This document shows positions 1 to 7,995 of a stretch of 13,693 nucleotides of DNA, one piece after another. Under the pieces are notes generated by a model. That model saw only the letters and a list, made by a program, of their open reading frames with translations, did no database searches and had not been told where the DNA came from. Every line of letters begins with the position of its first letter. The stretch's first letter is position 1. Source of the DNA: Irpex lacteus (Eukaryota > Basidiomycota > Agaricomycetes > Polyporales > Irpicaceae); NCBI GenBank assembly GCA_001986395.2, contig MQVO02000236.1, positions 1 through 13,693 on the forward strand, in the 5' to 3' direction. A program made the translations under genes and the position numbers.

Positions 1-55
1 TTATTTAAGGATAACTAGCAAATTTATAAAAAAAGGAGGTATAAAACCAAAAGCC

Positions 56-112
56 ACTGTCCAATATCCTCTATCCTCTATCATCTTTAGGGGGGAGAGG
101 GGCTGGACGGAA
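56..112 (+). repeat. pyrimidine/purine minisatellite insertion in rnl
   Basis: A tandem tatcctctatcctctatc stretch is followed by a purine run (ggggggagagggg). The flanks actgtcc and ggacgg can pair, so this looks like an extended variable helix of the rRNA. The same atcctctatcctc string recurs in the inverted-repeat leaders near 5079-5100 and 12258-12290, so it belongs to a dispersed repeat family rather than to the conserved rRNA core. Confidence 0.55.
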
Positions 113-716
113 TAAATAAAGTGGCGATCCTAAGGGAAACCTTTATATTTAAACTTCCTGAAGTAAACCATTTCAGTAAGGAAAGGAAAGGAAATCAACC
201 GAGACTCCGAGAGTAATGGTGAGTGAAATCGGATTAGCCTAAAAGATAATTTTTTAAATTAAAGTAATAATAAAAATATTTTATAGTATTTATCTTATGT
301 ACCTTTTTATTTATTTAATAATAAAAAAAAAAGGGAAGAAATATTAAATAAATAAGTATGAATAAAGTAACCAAAGAAGGTGAAAGTCCTGTGTAATTAA
401 AAAAATTATCGAATATTAAATTAATATTCTAATAAAAATATAAAGTACGATGAGAGTTAACTTGTCGGAATATAGGGGAACCATCCTCTAAGGCTAAGTA
501 TTATAAATTTAGCGATAGTGAAAAGTACTGTGAAGGAAAAGTTGAAAAAGTAATGTTATAGACATTGTGAAATAGTCTTGAATTAGTAACTCTATAAGCA
601 GTCGAAGTTTTTTAAAATGACGGCGTACCTTTTGCATAATGGGTCAGCAAGTTAATGGGAGTAGCAAGGTTAAAAGCCCTAGCGAAAGCGACTGGACATA
701 AAATTTAATTAGTAAA

Positions 717-768
717 ACCCCCAAAAAAACTAGTTAGAATTATTTATAATTACTAGTGTTTTTGGGGT
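717..768 (+). repeat. palindromic hairpin element, copy 1 (inside rnl)
   Basis: A long inverted repeat of the form cccccaaaaaaactag...ctagtgtttttggggt. It lies within rnl domain II, between the caaggttaaaagccctagcg block and the tagacccgaagctagg block. It must be transcribed as part of the rRNA or removed from it. The 3' arm carries one extra base (ctagtG), so the stem is slightly imperfect here. Confidence 0.85.
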
Positions 769-1639
769 ATTAACTAAATTAGTGTTGGATAAGTTACTTC
801 TATTAGACCCGAAGCTAGGTGATCTTCCCTAGACCAGATTTTAATCTTAAATGATGAATGGATCGAACGGGTGAATGTTGCATAATTCTCCGATGAGTTT
901 AGGGAAGCGGTGAAATGCCAATCTGACCTAGTGATAGCTGGTTTTCTACGAAACATATGTAGGTATGACATCTATACAAAATTTATGAAGGTACAGCACT
1001 CAATTCCAAATAAATTATAATTTTTAATTATAATCAATGTTTAAGTTGCGGGGACGTAAAAATCTTACCAATGGAAGAGAATCTCGGAATTACATAAATT
1101 GATGATAGATATTCAGACTACTCATGCTAAGGTGGGTAGTCAAGACGGAAACAGCCGAGAACACGAATCAAGGTCCCAAATGATTATTAAGTGAAATTAA
1201 GGTAGTAGCAAAATTGAACGCAACTGTAAAGTGAGCCTGGTAGTCGCTATCTTTTAATGACCGTTTGTAACAACGTATCAGTCTTCAGAATGTCGCACCG
1301 AAAATTTAACGGGTCTTAAATAATCAACCGATATCGTGTTGCTTTAGAATAGTCAAATAATTCTATTCTAAATCTAGGTAGTAGAACATTCAGGAAACCT
1401 GAAATTAAATAGTGTTTCATTATTTATAGGATACTGAAGAGATAATGCTGACATGAGTAACGTAAAAAGAAGTTATAATACTTCTCGCCGAATACGAAAG
1501 GGTTATAAGGAAAGGTTAAACCTCCTTATGTTAATGCGGCCTCTAAGGTTCAAAACCAATGTTTTGACTGATGAGTTTAAAACCTAAAGTTCTTTTTGAA
1601 CCGGGAAAATAAAGTTTTTTTTAAATTAAATAGTAATCT

Positions 1640-1690
1640 TTACTGCCCCTGCCTTAAGCCACTGGCTTTGGGCAAGGGGAACAATTATTA
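1640..1690 (+). repeat. GC-rich hairpin insertion in rnl
   Basis: A GC cluster stands out in an AT-rich setting. The ctgcccctgcc arm pairs imperfectly with gggcaagggg, around an inner agccactggctt palindrome. It lies in a variable part of the rRNA between conserved blocks and resembles the GC clusters of fungal mtDNA. A related agccact...agtggct hairpin lies just after rnl at 3171-3193. Confidence 0.5.
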
Positions 1691-3170
1691 TTTTATTTTT
1701 AATTTTAATCTACCGTACCCTAAACCGACACAGGTTCGTAGGTAGAGTATACCAAGGCGTAGAGCTAAAAGTTGTTAAGGAACTCGGCAAGTTCTCCTCT
1801 AAAGTTAGACGATAAGAGGAACCTATTACCCTTTTTTTTTAATTCTTAAAAAGGATATAGGTGGCACAAAATCGGAGGCCCCGACTGTTTACTAAAAACA
1901 CAATTCAGAGCAATGATTAATATCATAGTATTCTGGATGAAACTTGCCCAATGCCAAATAAATAAGAGAGGTGATAGGATAACTATTACTAATCAAATCA
2001 ATGGTTAATAGCGGTCTTAACTATGAGGATCCTAAGGTAGCAAAATAAATTGGCCATTAAATGTGGTCCGGTATCAATAGTTTAACGATGGTCTCACTGT
2101 CTCTACAACTTGCTCAGTGAAATTGAATTACCCGTGCAGATGCGGGTTACCTCCAGGTGGACGGGAAGACCCTATGCAGCTTTACTGTAGTTAGTCATCA
2201 TGTTAATCAAACCTTAGTATGAAGTGATTAGGGATGTCGATAGACGAAAGGTGAGATACCTTAAGACTTTGGTTTCAGATTAAATTTACCTCTTATTTAA
2301 TAGATAGAGAGATAGTTGACTAATGGGCAGTTTGACTGGGGCGGTCGCTTTTGAAAGAGTATCAAAATGCATCCATAGTTTTAATTAAAAAAAATATAAG
2401 ACGCTTATATACAGACATATAAAATCAATTTGTTATTAAAATTGATGATTATTTATTATTTATATTAAAAATTTTTAAGGTATAGCTAGATTTTTGAAAG
2501 GAGATCAATCAACCAGTGATAAAGGTTGTAATGGCGTAATGGCTAGAGCATGCTTAACTGATAGACTTAGAAGTCGGACAGATACGTAAGTAGGGCATAG
2601 TGACCCCTCGCTATATTATGGAATAGACGGGGATCAATCGATAAAAGTTACGCTAGGGATAACAGGCTGATAGCTGGTGAGAGTACACATTGTCCCAGCT
2701 GTTTGGCACCTCGATGTCGACTCAACCTATCCTCCGGGGGCAAAAGCTCGGAAGGGTTCGGCTGTTCGCCGATTAAAAGGTTACGCGAGTTGGGTTTAAT
2801 ACGACGTGAGTCAGTATGGTCCCTATCTTCTGGAGGGATAAATAGTAAAAAGGGAGAGACCTTCTAGTACGAAAGGATCAATAGGCTGTGTTTCTATAGT
2901 GTACCAATTGTTGAAATAATTGCATAAAAAATTAAAAATGCATAGTTGGGTAGCCACAAACATATTAGATAAGTGCTGAAGGAATAAATGCACGAAACTA
3001 TCCCCTAGATACTATCATTAAAATATCTTTAGTATATTTTAATTTTTTAAGAAATAGAACATTTCTTGATAGGATGTAAATGTAAGTACTGTAAAGTATT
3101 AAGTTTAACATTACTAATTTATTAAATAGACTATATGCTCAATTATTGTCAATAAAAAATCTTTCAGCCC

Positions 3171-3193
3171 AGCCACTTTCTGGTAGAGTGGCT
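3171..3193 (+). terminator. possible 3' processing or termination hairpin after rnl
   Basis: The 7-bp arms agccact and agtggct flank a 9-nt loop and are followed by a T-rich run (ttattcttttgtttt). The hairpin begins about 40 nt past the inferred rnl 3' end. It could mark 3' end formation or be an unrelated GC cluster. No terminator consensus is known to me for these mitochondria, so the role is inferred from position only. Confidence 0.3.
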
Positions 3194-3393
3194 TATTCTT
3201 TTGTTTTATAAAAAAAAGGGAGTTAGTAATAAATTTTATTTTAATTTAAAGTTAAGATATTAAAAAGGGAACAGATGATTCTTATATAATAGTTTAAACT
3301 AAATCATAAATTAAATCTTAATATTCATATTTTCAATATAATTGTAATCCTATTGCTTTATTGTCATTGCTGGATCTATAGTTTAATCATCCA

Positions 3394-3508
3394 CCCAAAA
3401 AAACTAATTATTTCTAATTCCATTCCAAAAAACTAGGCTCTAATTAAAATTTAATTTAATTAAATTTTAATAATCGCGGATGAAAGAATTATAACTAGTT
3501 TTTTGGGG
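3394..3508. repeat. palindromic hairpin element, copy 2 (compound, disrupted)
   Basis: A lone left half (cccaaaaaaactaattatttctaattcc, 3394-3421) is followed at once by a second element, 3424-3508. The outer arms of the second element (ccaaaaaactag and ctagttttttgggg) enclose an enlarged interior with its own AT palindrome (taaaatttaatttaattaaatttta) and a gcgga string. This reads as one element inserted next to, or into, another. Confidence 0.75.
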
Positions 3509-3812
3509 AAGAATACATAAAATTAAATAAAATATTATAAATAAAAATAATTAAATAAATATATTTTAATTTAAGTTATATCTAAATAAAAAAAGTATTT
3601 AATTATATAAGAGAGTATAAATTTTACTAAAATAATTTATTAAAAAAATAAAGATATAAAAACATAAAATAATTATTAATATATACAATCTCTCTTCTTA
3701 CTAACTATAATTCTCTCTACCCTTTTTTTAATTAAATAAAAAAGGAGAAAACTATAATAATTTATTAAAAATAGAAGAAAACTAGGTAATTTAGATTCTA
3801 GTTTTAAAATAA

Positions 3813-3860
3813 CCCCACAAAAACTAGTTAGAATTAATTATAATTCCTAGTTTTTTGGGG
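3813..3860. repeat. palindromic hairpin element, copy 3
   Basis: The arms ccccacaaaaactagtta and ctagttttttgggg enclose the usual gaattaattataattc core. One arm has a cac in place of caa, giving a mismatch in the stem. It lies in the spacer between rnl and arm A. Confidence 0.85.
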
Positions 3861-4189
3861 GATCTGTGAAGATTATTATTATATATTGGATATTAAGATT
3901 AAAAAAGGTTTATTAATATCTATTAACGATAGTAAAATAGCTATAAATGATAGTAAAATATAAGAGAGTATAACTTAAACCAAGTCTCTCATTTTCATTA
4001 TATTTTGAAGTAAGGAAAGAGTAATAAGATTTCAGCAAGTAATAAGATATATCCAAGTTTAAGATCTATGAAAGTTTAATAGGAGACTAGTAAGACTTAA
4101 AGGTGTGGGTGGAAAGGGATAGTTCCATCGATAAAGAGGAAGGCATGTGTAATAAACAAGGAATGAATATTATAAATCCAAACAATCCA

Positions 4190-4244
4190 CCAAAAAACTA
4201 GTTATAATTAATTCTACCGCGATAGCGACCCTAGTTTTTTGGGG
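4190..4244. repeat. palindromic hairpin element, copy 4 (GCGACCC variant)
   Basis: The left arm is ccaaaaaactagttataatt and the right arm is ctagttttttgggg, but the right half of the core is replaced by accgcgatagcgaccctag. The same gcgaccctag replacement occurs in the copy at 13388-13443, so this is a distinct subfamily that has moved or been copied. Confidence 0.85.
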
Positions 4245-4341
4245 TATGATAATAAAACTGTTCAACAAAAAGACATTAATTGATCGAAACGCAGTTTAGG
4301 GAAGGATGCTCTAACTCATAGAAAGAAAAGAGTAGGGGTGG
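4245..4341. other. short spacer before the inverted repeat
   Basis: This stretch is purine-rich (gcagtttagggaaggatgc, agaaagaaaagagtagggg). Together with about 4000-4189 it differs in composition from the surrounding AT-rich DNA. The string agtttagggaag also occurs in rnl at 895-906, which may be chance. No gene was recognised. Confidence 0.3.
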
Positions 4342-4370
4342 AATCTTAATAATAAGATAGTGTCCATACA

Positions 4371-4442
4371 TGCGGTATAGTGTAAAGGTTGGCACAATAG
4401 CCTCATGAGCTGTTAGAGCAGGTTCAATTCCTGATGCCGCAA
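4371..4442 (+). tRNA. trnM: tRNA-Met (CAU), arm A copy
   Basis: A 72-nt cloverleaf. The acceptor arms tgcggta and tgccgca pair over 7 bp (one G-U). The D arm lies around gtgtaaaggttggcac. The anticodon stem atagc/gctgt closes the loop ctcatga with anticodon CAT at 4404-4406. The T loop is ttcaatt on a cagg/cctg stem, and the discriminator base is A. It is duplicated exactly at 12912-12983 on the other strand. The anticodon stem lacks the three G-C pairs typical of bacterial-type initiator tRNA, which suggests an elongator. A CAU tRNA reading Ile after lysidine modification cannot be excluded from sequence alone. Confidence 0.92.
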
Positions 4443-4462
4443 TAGAAATAAAATAAAGACCG

Positions 4463-4533
4463 GGTCTTTTTGTATAAAGGCAGTACAGCTACCCTTCACG
4501 TAGCAAGTATCAGTTCGATTCTGATAAAGACTA
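4463..4533 (+). tRNA. trnE: tRNA-Glu (UUC), arm A copy
   Basis: A 71-nt cloverleaf. The acceptor arms are ggtcttt and aaagact, the D stem gtat/gtac, the anticodon stem gctac/gtagc around loop ccttcac (anticodon TTC at 4495-4497), and the T stem atcag/ctgat with loop ttcgatt. The discriminator is A. It starts 20 bp after tRNA-Met in the same direction. An identical gene lies at 12821-12891 on the minus strand, so both tRNAs are present in two copies. Confidence 0.92.
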
Positions 4534-4727
4534 TATTCTTAATTTCTTTATGCCTTTTTATTTTTATAATAATAAAAAAAAGGAGAAAAAGAATAAAGGA
4601 AAGTTAGATTTAACTTTCTTTTCCAGAGCTAACGTTGCACTGCCCTCTATAAATAAAAAAAGGGGGGCATGTATTATTTTCTTATAAATTTTTATAAGTA
4701 ATAATATATTTTGGTCTTTTTCTTTTT

Positions 4728-4762
4728 AATAATTTAATTTAATTTAATTTAATTTAATTAAA
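4728..4762 (+). repeat. (TTTAA)n microsatellite, arm A
   Basis: Tandem TTTAA units between aataa and a run of A. The matching tract in arm B (about 12598-12628, minus strand) is shorter by about one unit and sits beside a longer T/A run. This is a slippage difference between otherwise near-identical arms. Confidence 0.8.
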
Positions 4763-4861
4763 AAAAAAGGGAAGAAATAAAATCAAAAAAAGAATATATA
4801 TTTAATAAATTTGCCCACCCCTCCTTGCCGCCCACGCCAGCCCAGCCCACCCCAGCCCACT

Positions 4862-4892
4862 TTGTGGATTGTGGATTGTGGATTGTGGAATG
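4862..4892 (+). repeat. TTGTGGA tandem repeat, arm A
   Basis: Four or so consecutive 7-nt TTGTGGA units end in a degenerate gaatgtgg. They lie just after a C-rich cluster (cccagcccaccccagccc). The same array occurs in arm B near 12471-12500. It is GC-richer than the surrounding mtDNA. Confidence 0.8.
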
Positions 4893-5219
4893 TGGGGCCC
4901 TTATAAATCAAGTGGGGCCCACAGGGTGGGGGGATAGCTATATTATTATATATATTTTATTTTATCATAATCTTTCACTGTCTATTTTATACTCAGAATA
5001 GTATTTATACTATATAACACCTTAGGTTTAGCAGTGGTTTATTTAGTTTTACTAAATAATATTTTTCAGCAGTACATCCTCTATCCTCCCCCCTCTATCC
5101 TTTTTTTATATAAAAAAAAGGGGAGGAGGGAGGGTGAAACAAAACTGTACTTTAATACTTTATGTTTAATAAATTATAAAGTATGAGCTGAGAGTATAAA
5201 TTTATTACTTTAATCCAAT

Positions 5220-5261
5220 CCCAAAAAAACTAATTATTTCTAATTCCTAGTTTTTTTGGGG
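5220..5261 (+). repeat. palindromic hairpin element, copy 5 (arm A)
   Basis: The arms cccaaaaaaacta and tagtttttttgggg enclose attatttctaattcc. It lies about 95 bp upstream of cox1, within the leader. The reverse-complement copy is at 12101-12142 in arm B. Confidence 0.85.
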
Positions 5262-5307
5262 TTATATTTTTTTATAATTTATTTTTTATTTCTAATACTA
5301 TAAATTG

Positions 5308-5334
5308 ATTAGTAATATATTACCTAAGGTATAC
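5308..5334 (+). promoter_or_regulatory. conserved leader end upstream of cox1
   Basis: The string ending tacctaaggtatac is present 20 bp before the cox1 ATG. The identical string stands 17 bp before the cox2 ATG in arm B, and the two sequences diverge immediately after it. It contains the perfect inverted repeat TACCT-A-AGGTA and the palindrome TAATATATTA. The shared position just before two different genes suggests a translation-leader, RNA-processing or promoter element. It also marks the inner border of the inverted repeat. Confidence 0.45.
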
Positions 5335-5342
5335 TTATCTAA

Positions 5343-6965
<1,623 letters not shown>

Positions 6966-6983
6966 TAAAATTTAATAAACCCC

Positions 6984-7100
6984 ATGAAAAAGTTATTATT
7001 TTATTTTCTTTACCCCTTCACCCTTATATTTTTTACCTTATTATTATTAAGTTTAGTTTTAATTAAAGTATTTGGTGTAAGCAATGTAATAGATATTTAA
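6984..7100 (+). CDS. small one-helix ORF directly after cox1 (hypothetical)
   Basis: A 38-codon ATG-to-TAA frame starting 18 nt after the cox1 stop. It begins with Met-Lys-Lys, has one long hydrophobic stretch (residues about 4-28, LLFYFLYPFTLIFFTLLLLS) and a short polar tail ending in SNVIDI. It could be co-transcribed with cox1. I do not recognise it: it is too short and lacks the MPQ-type start expected of atp8. In AT-rich DNA a short hydrophobic frame can arise by chance, so this is a candidate only. It might also be a plasmid or intron ORF remnant. Confidence 0.3.
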   Translation: MKKLLFYFLYPFTLIFFTLLLLSLVLIKVFGVSNVIDI

Positions 7101-7215
7101 AATCACAGGTACTATTTAAAATAGTTTTTGTATTTTATGGTATTTCAGTTATATTATTTATTTACTAAATATATACTTAATACATTTTTATCTAAAAAAA
7201 AGAGTTATACCTTAA

Positions 7216-7404
7216 GTATTCCCTGATTTTATTATAAATTGGTTAAAGGAATTTGAAGTAATTTGTTTAACAAAGGATTCTATTAGGGATTATAAGAGTT
7301 ATTACTACAAAGAGATCTTAATATACTTAGTAGGTGTAGTTTTAATATTCTTTATATTTGAATATTTTATACCCCTCCTCCACCATTCTCCCCTATTTTA
7401 TTAA
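7216..7404 (+). pseudogene. membrane-protein-like ORF fragment without a start
   Basis: A 62-codon open stretch bounded by TAA on both sides and lacking an ATG. It reads as a mixed polar N-part (residues about 9-33, including KDSIRDYKSYYYKE) followed by a hydrophobic helix (ILIYLVGVVLIFFIFEY). The amino-acid pattern looks protein-like rather than random translated AT-rich DNA. Neighbouring frames upstream (ATG at 7138, with TGA read as Trp) also contain plausible sequence, which fits a frameshifted remnant. No family was recognised. Confidence 0.3.
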
Positions 7405-7748
7405 AAATAGGAGAGAGGGCAGGGAAGAGGGATGTATTATTAACTTTTTCCTTTATCCTTATTGTTTTAAGGACTAGTTTTATACCTTTTTATAATTATT
7501 TTTTTAATTAAAAACTTATGCTCTTAAATCTTGGTAATACCATCTCAGGGCCCCAACCATTTAGGGCATAAGGAGATTTATTGGGAGAAGCTGTTTATCC
7601 TTTTTTTTTTAATTAAAAAAAAAGGGAAGTAGAGGTTAAGCCTTTTATTATCTAAGACTATTATATTTTGGTAACTAATAATTTTACTATTATACTAGGT
7701 AAGTCAACTTTCTGAATCTCCTTAGACTTAAATTGGAGCAGTAGCTAT
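7405..7748. other. non-coding stretch with oligo-T/oligo-A palindrome
   Basis: No gene was recognised on either strand. It contains a purine cluster (aggagagagggcagggaagaggg, about 7408-7430), a short GC-rich part near 7540-7570 (tcagggccccaacc), and the palindrome ccttttttttttaattaaaaaaaaaggga near 7599-7626. A partly tRNA-like string near 7690-7745 does not fold into a proper cloverleaf. Confidence 0.4.
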
Positions 7749-7795
7749 CCCAAAAAACTAGGAATTATAATTAATTCTAACTAGTTTTTTGGGGG
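7749..7795. repeat. palindromic hairpin element, copy 6 (inverted orientation)
   Basis: The arms cccaaaaaactagg and ctagttttttggggg enclose a core reading aattataattaattctaa. This is the reverse complement of the usual internal core, so the element is inserted in the opposite orientation to copies 3, 8 and 12. Confidence 0.85.
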
Positions 7796-7942
7796 ATTGT
7801 TTATTTTAGTTTAAAAAATAAAAAGGAAAAATAGATTTGTTACATTTTTTTTTACATTTCAATTCTTCATGTAGAGGGTAGCTACAATTTTTAGTTGTTA
7901 TTAGGCTCTTGCTCGATCCCAACCTTAAATAAATATAAAACT

Positions 7943-7995
7943 ACCAAACCCCATAAAACTAATTATTTCTAATTCCTAGTTTTATGGGGTTTGGT
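7943..7995. repeat. palindromic hairpin element, copy 7 (compensated stem)
   Basis: The arms accaaaccccataaaacta and tagttttatggggtttggt pair perfectly over 19 bp. Compared with the family, ccAaaaa has become ccAtaaa, with the matching change tttAtgg on the other arm. The stem is therefore preserved by a paired change. This copy overlaps the 3' end of the broken gene on the minus strand, whose last in-frame codons run into it. Confidence 0.88.

Larger units (their letters stand above)
1..3129 (+). rRNA. rnl: mitochondrial large-subunit ribosomal RNA (possibly complete)
   Basis: This is the 23S-like rRNA of the mitochondrial ribosome. Conserved blocks follow in the right order: the domain I part near 190-240 (gaaatcaaccgaga), gtgaaggaaaagttgaaaa at 529-549, cgtaccttttgcataatggg at 625-644, the tagctggtttt block at 935-945, ctgacatgagtaacg near 1448, cctaaggtagc at 2031-2041, gacgggaagaccctatgcag near 2161, the peptidyl-transferase block ctagggataacaggctgat at 2653-2671, cacctcgatgtcg near 2708, and the sarcin-ricin loop tagtacgaaaggatca at 2865-2880. 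I inferred the ends from a weak AU helix: tatttaa at 2-8 can pair with ttaaata at 3122-3128, as helix 1 would. The true 5' end could lie just outside the window. No intron is present, including at the omega site near 2653. Insertions beyond the usual core lie near 56-112, 300-340, 717-768 and 1640-1690. The family identity is certain; the ends are approximate. Confidence 0.95.
3194..4189. other. AT-rich intergenic spacer without a recognisable gene
   Basis: No ORF of note and no tRNA could be found on either strand. The first two-thirds is very AT-rich and contains palindromic elements at 3424-3508 and 3813-3860 and an oligo-T/AATT/oligo-A palindrome near 3721-3746. From about 4000 the base composition changes to purine-rich, less AT-rich sequence (for example ggtgtgggtggaaaggg near 4101). 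This later part might be a structured RNA or a fragment of one, but I could not match it to rns, rnpB or a tRNA. Confidence 0.5.
4534..5219 (+). other. long non-coding leader of arm A, upstream of cox1
   Basis: No gene was seen. It contains an oligo-T/oligo-A palindrome (4555-4584), tttataagtaataatat near 4691 (8 of 9 bases of the yeast mitochondrial promoter nonamer, weak evidence), a (TTTAA)n microsatellite (about 4730-4760), a C-rich cluster (4811-4860), TTGTGGA tandem units (4862-4889), an agtatttatact palindrome near 5000, and a second oligo-T palindrome near 5100-5122. Because the same leader precedes cox2 in the other arm, it probably carries the shared expression signals for both genes. 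Confidence 0.6.
4342..5334 (+). repeat. large inverted repeat, arm A (cox1 side)
   Basis: The sequence matches the reverse complement of 11928-13012 almost base for base. It begins at aatcttaataataagatag and ends at tacctaaggtatac, 20 bp before cox1. It holds tRNA-Met, tRNA-Glu, a (TTTAA)n microsatellite, a GC-rich cluster, GTGGATT tandem repeats and a palindromic hairpin element. Differences from arm B are mainly length changes: fewer or more TTTAA units, 6 versus 5 G in a run near 4926-4934, one extra base near 5163, and absence of a roughly 99-bp segment found near the inner end of arm B. Such near identity indicates recent duplication or ongoing gene conversion. Confidence 0.95.

Noticed and set aside
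774..971. 65-codon minus-strand ORF
   Set aside because: It lies entirely within conserved rnl sequence and is a chance frame.
4691..4700. tttataagta as a yeast-type mitochondrial promoter
   Set aside because: One mismatch to a short AT-rich consensus is expected by chance here, and that consensus is not established for basidiomycetes. Mentioned only as weak evidence in the leader entry.
7690..7745. Possible tRNA upstream of the hairpin at 7749
   Set aside because: Only isolated tRNA-like strings; no acceptor stem or T arm could be paired.
7870..7925. Possible tRNA (tgctcgatccca resembles a T loop)
   Set aside because: The flanking bases do not form a T stem or a matching acceptor stem on either strand.
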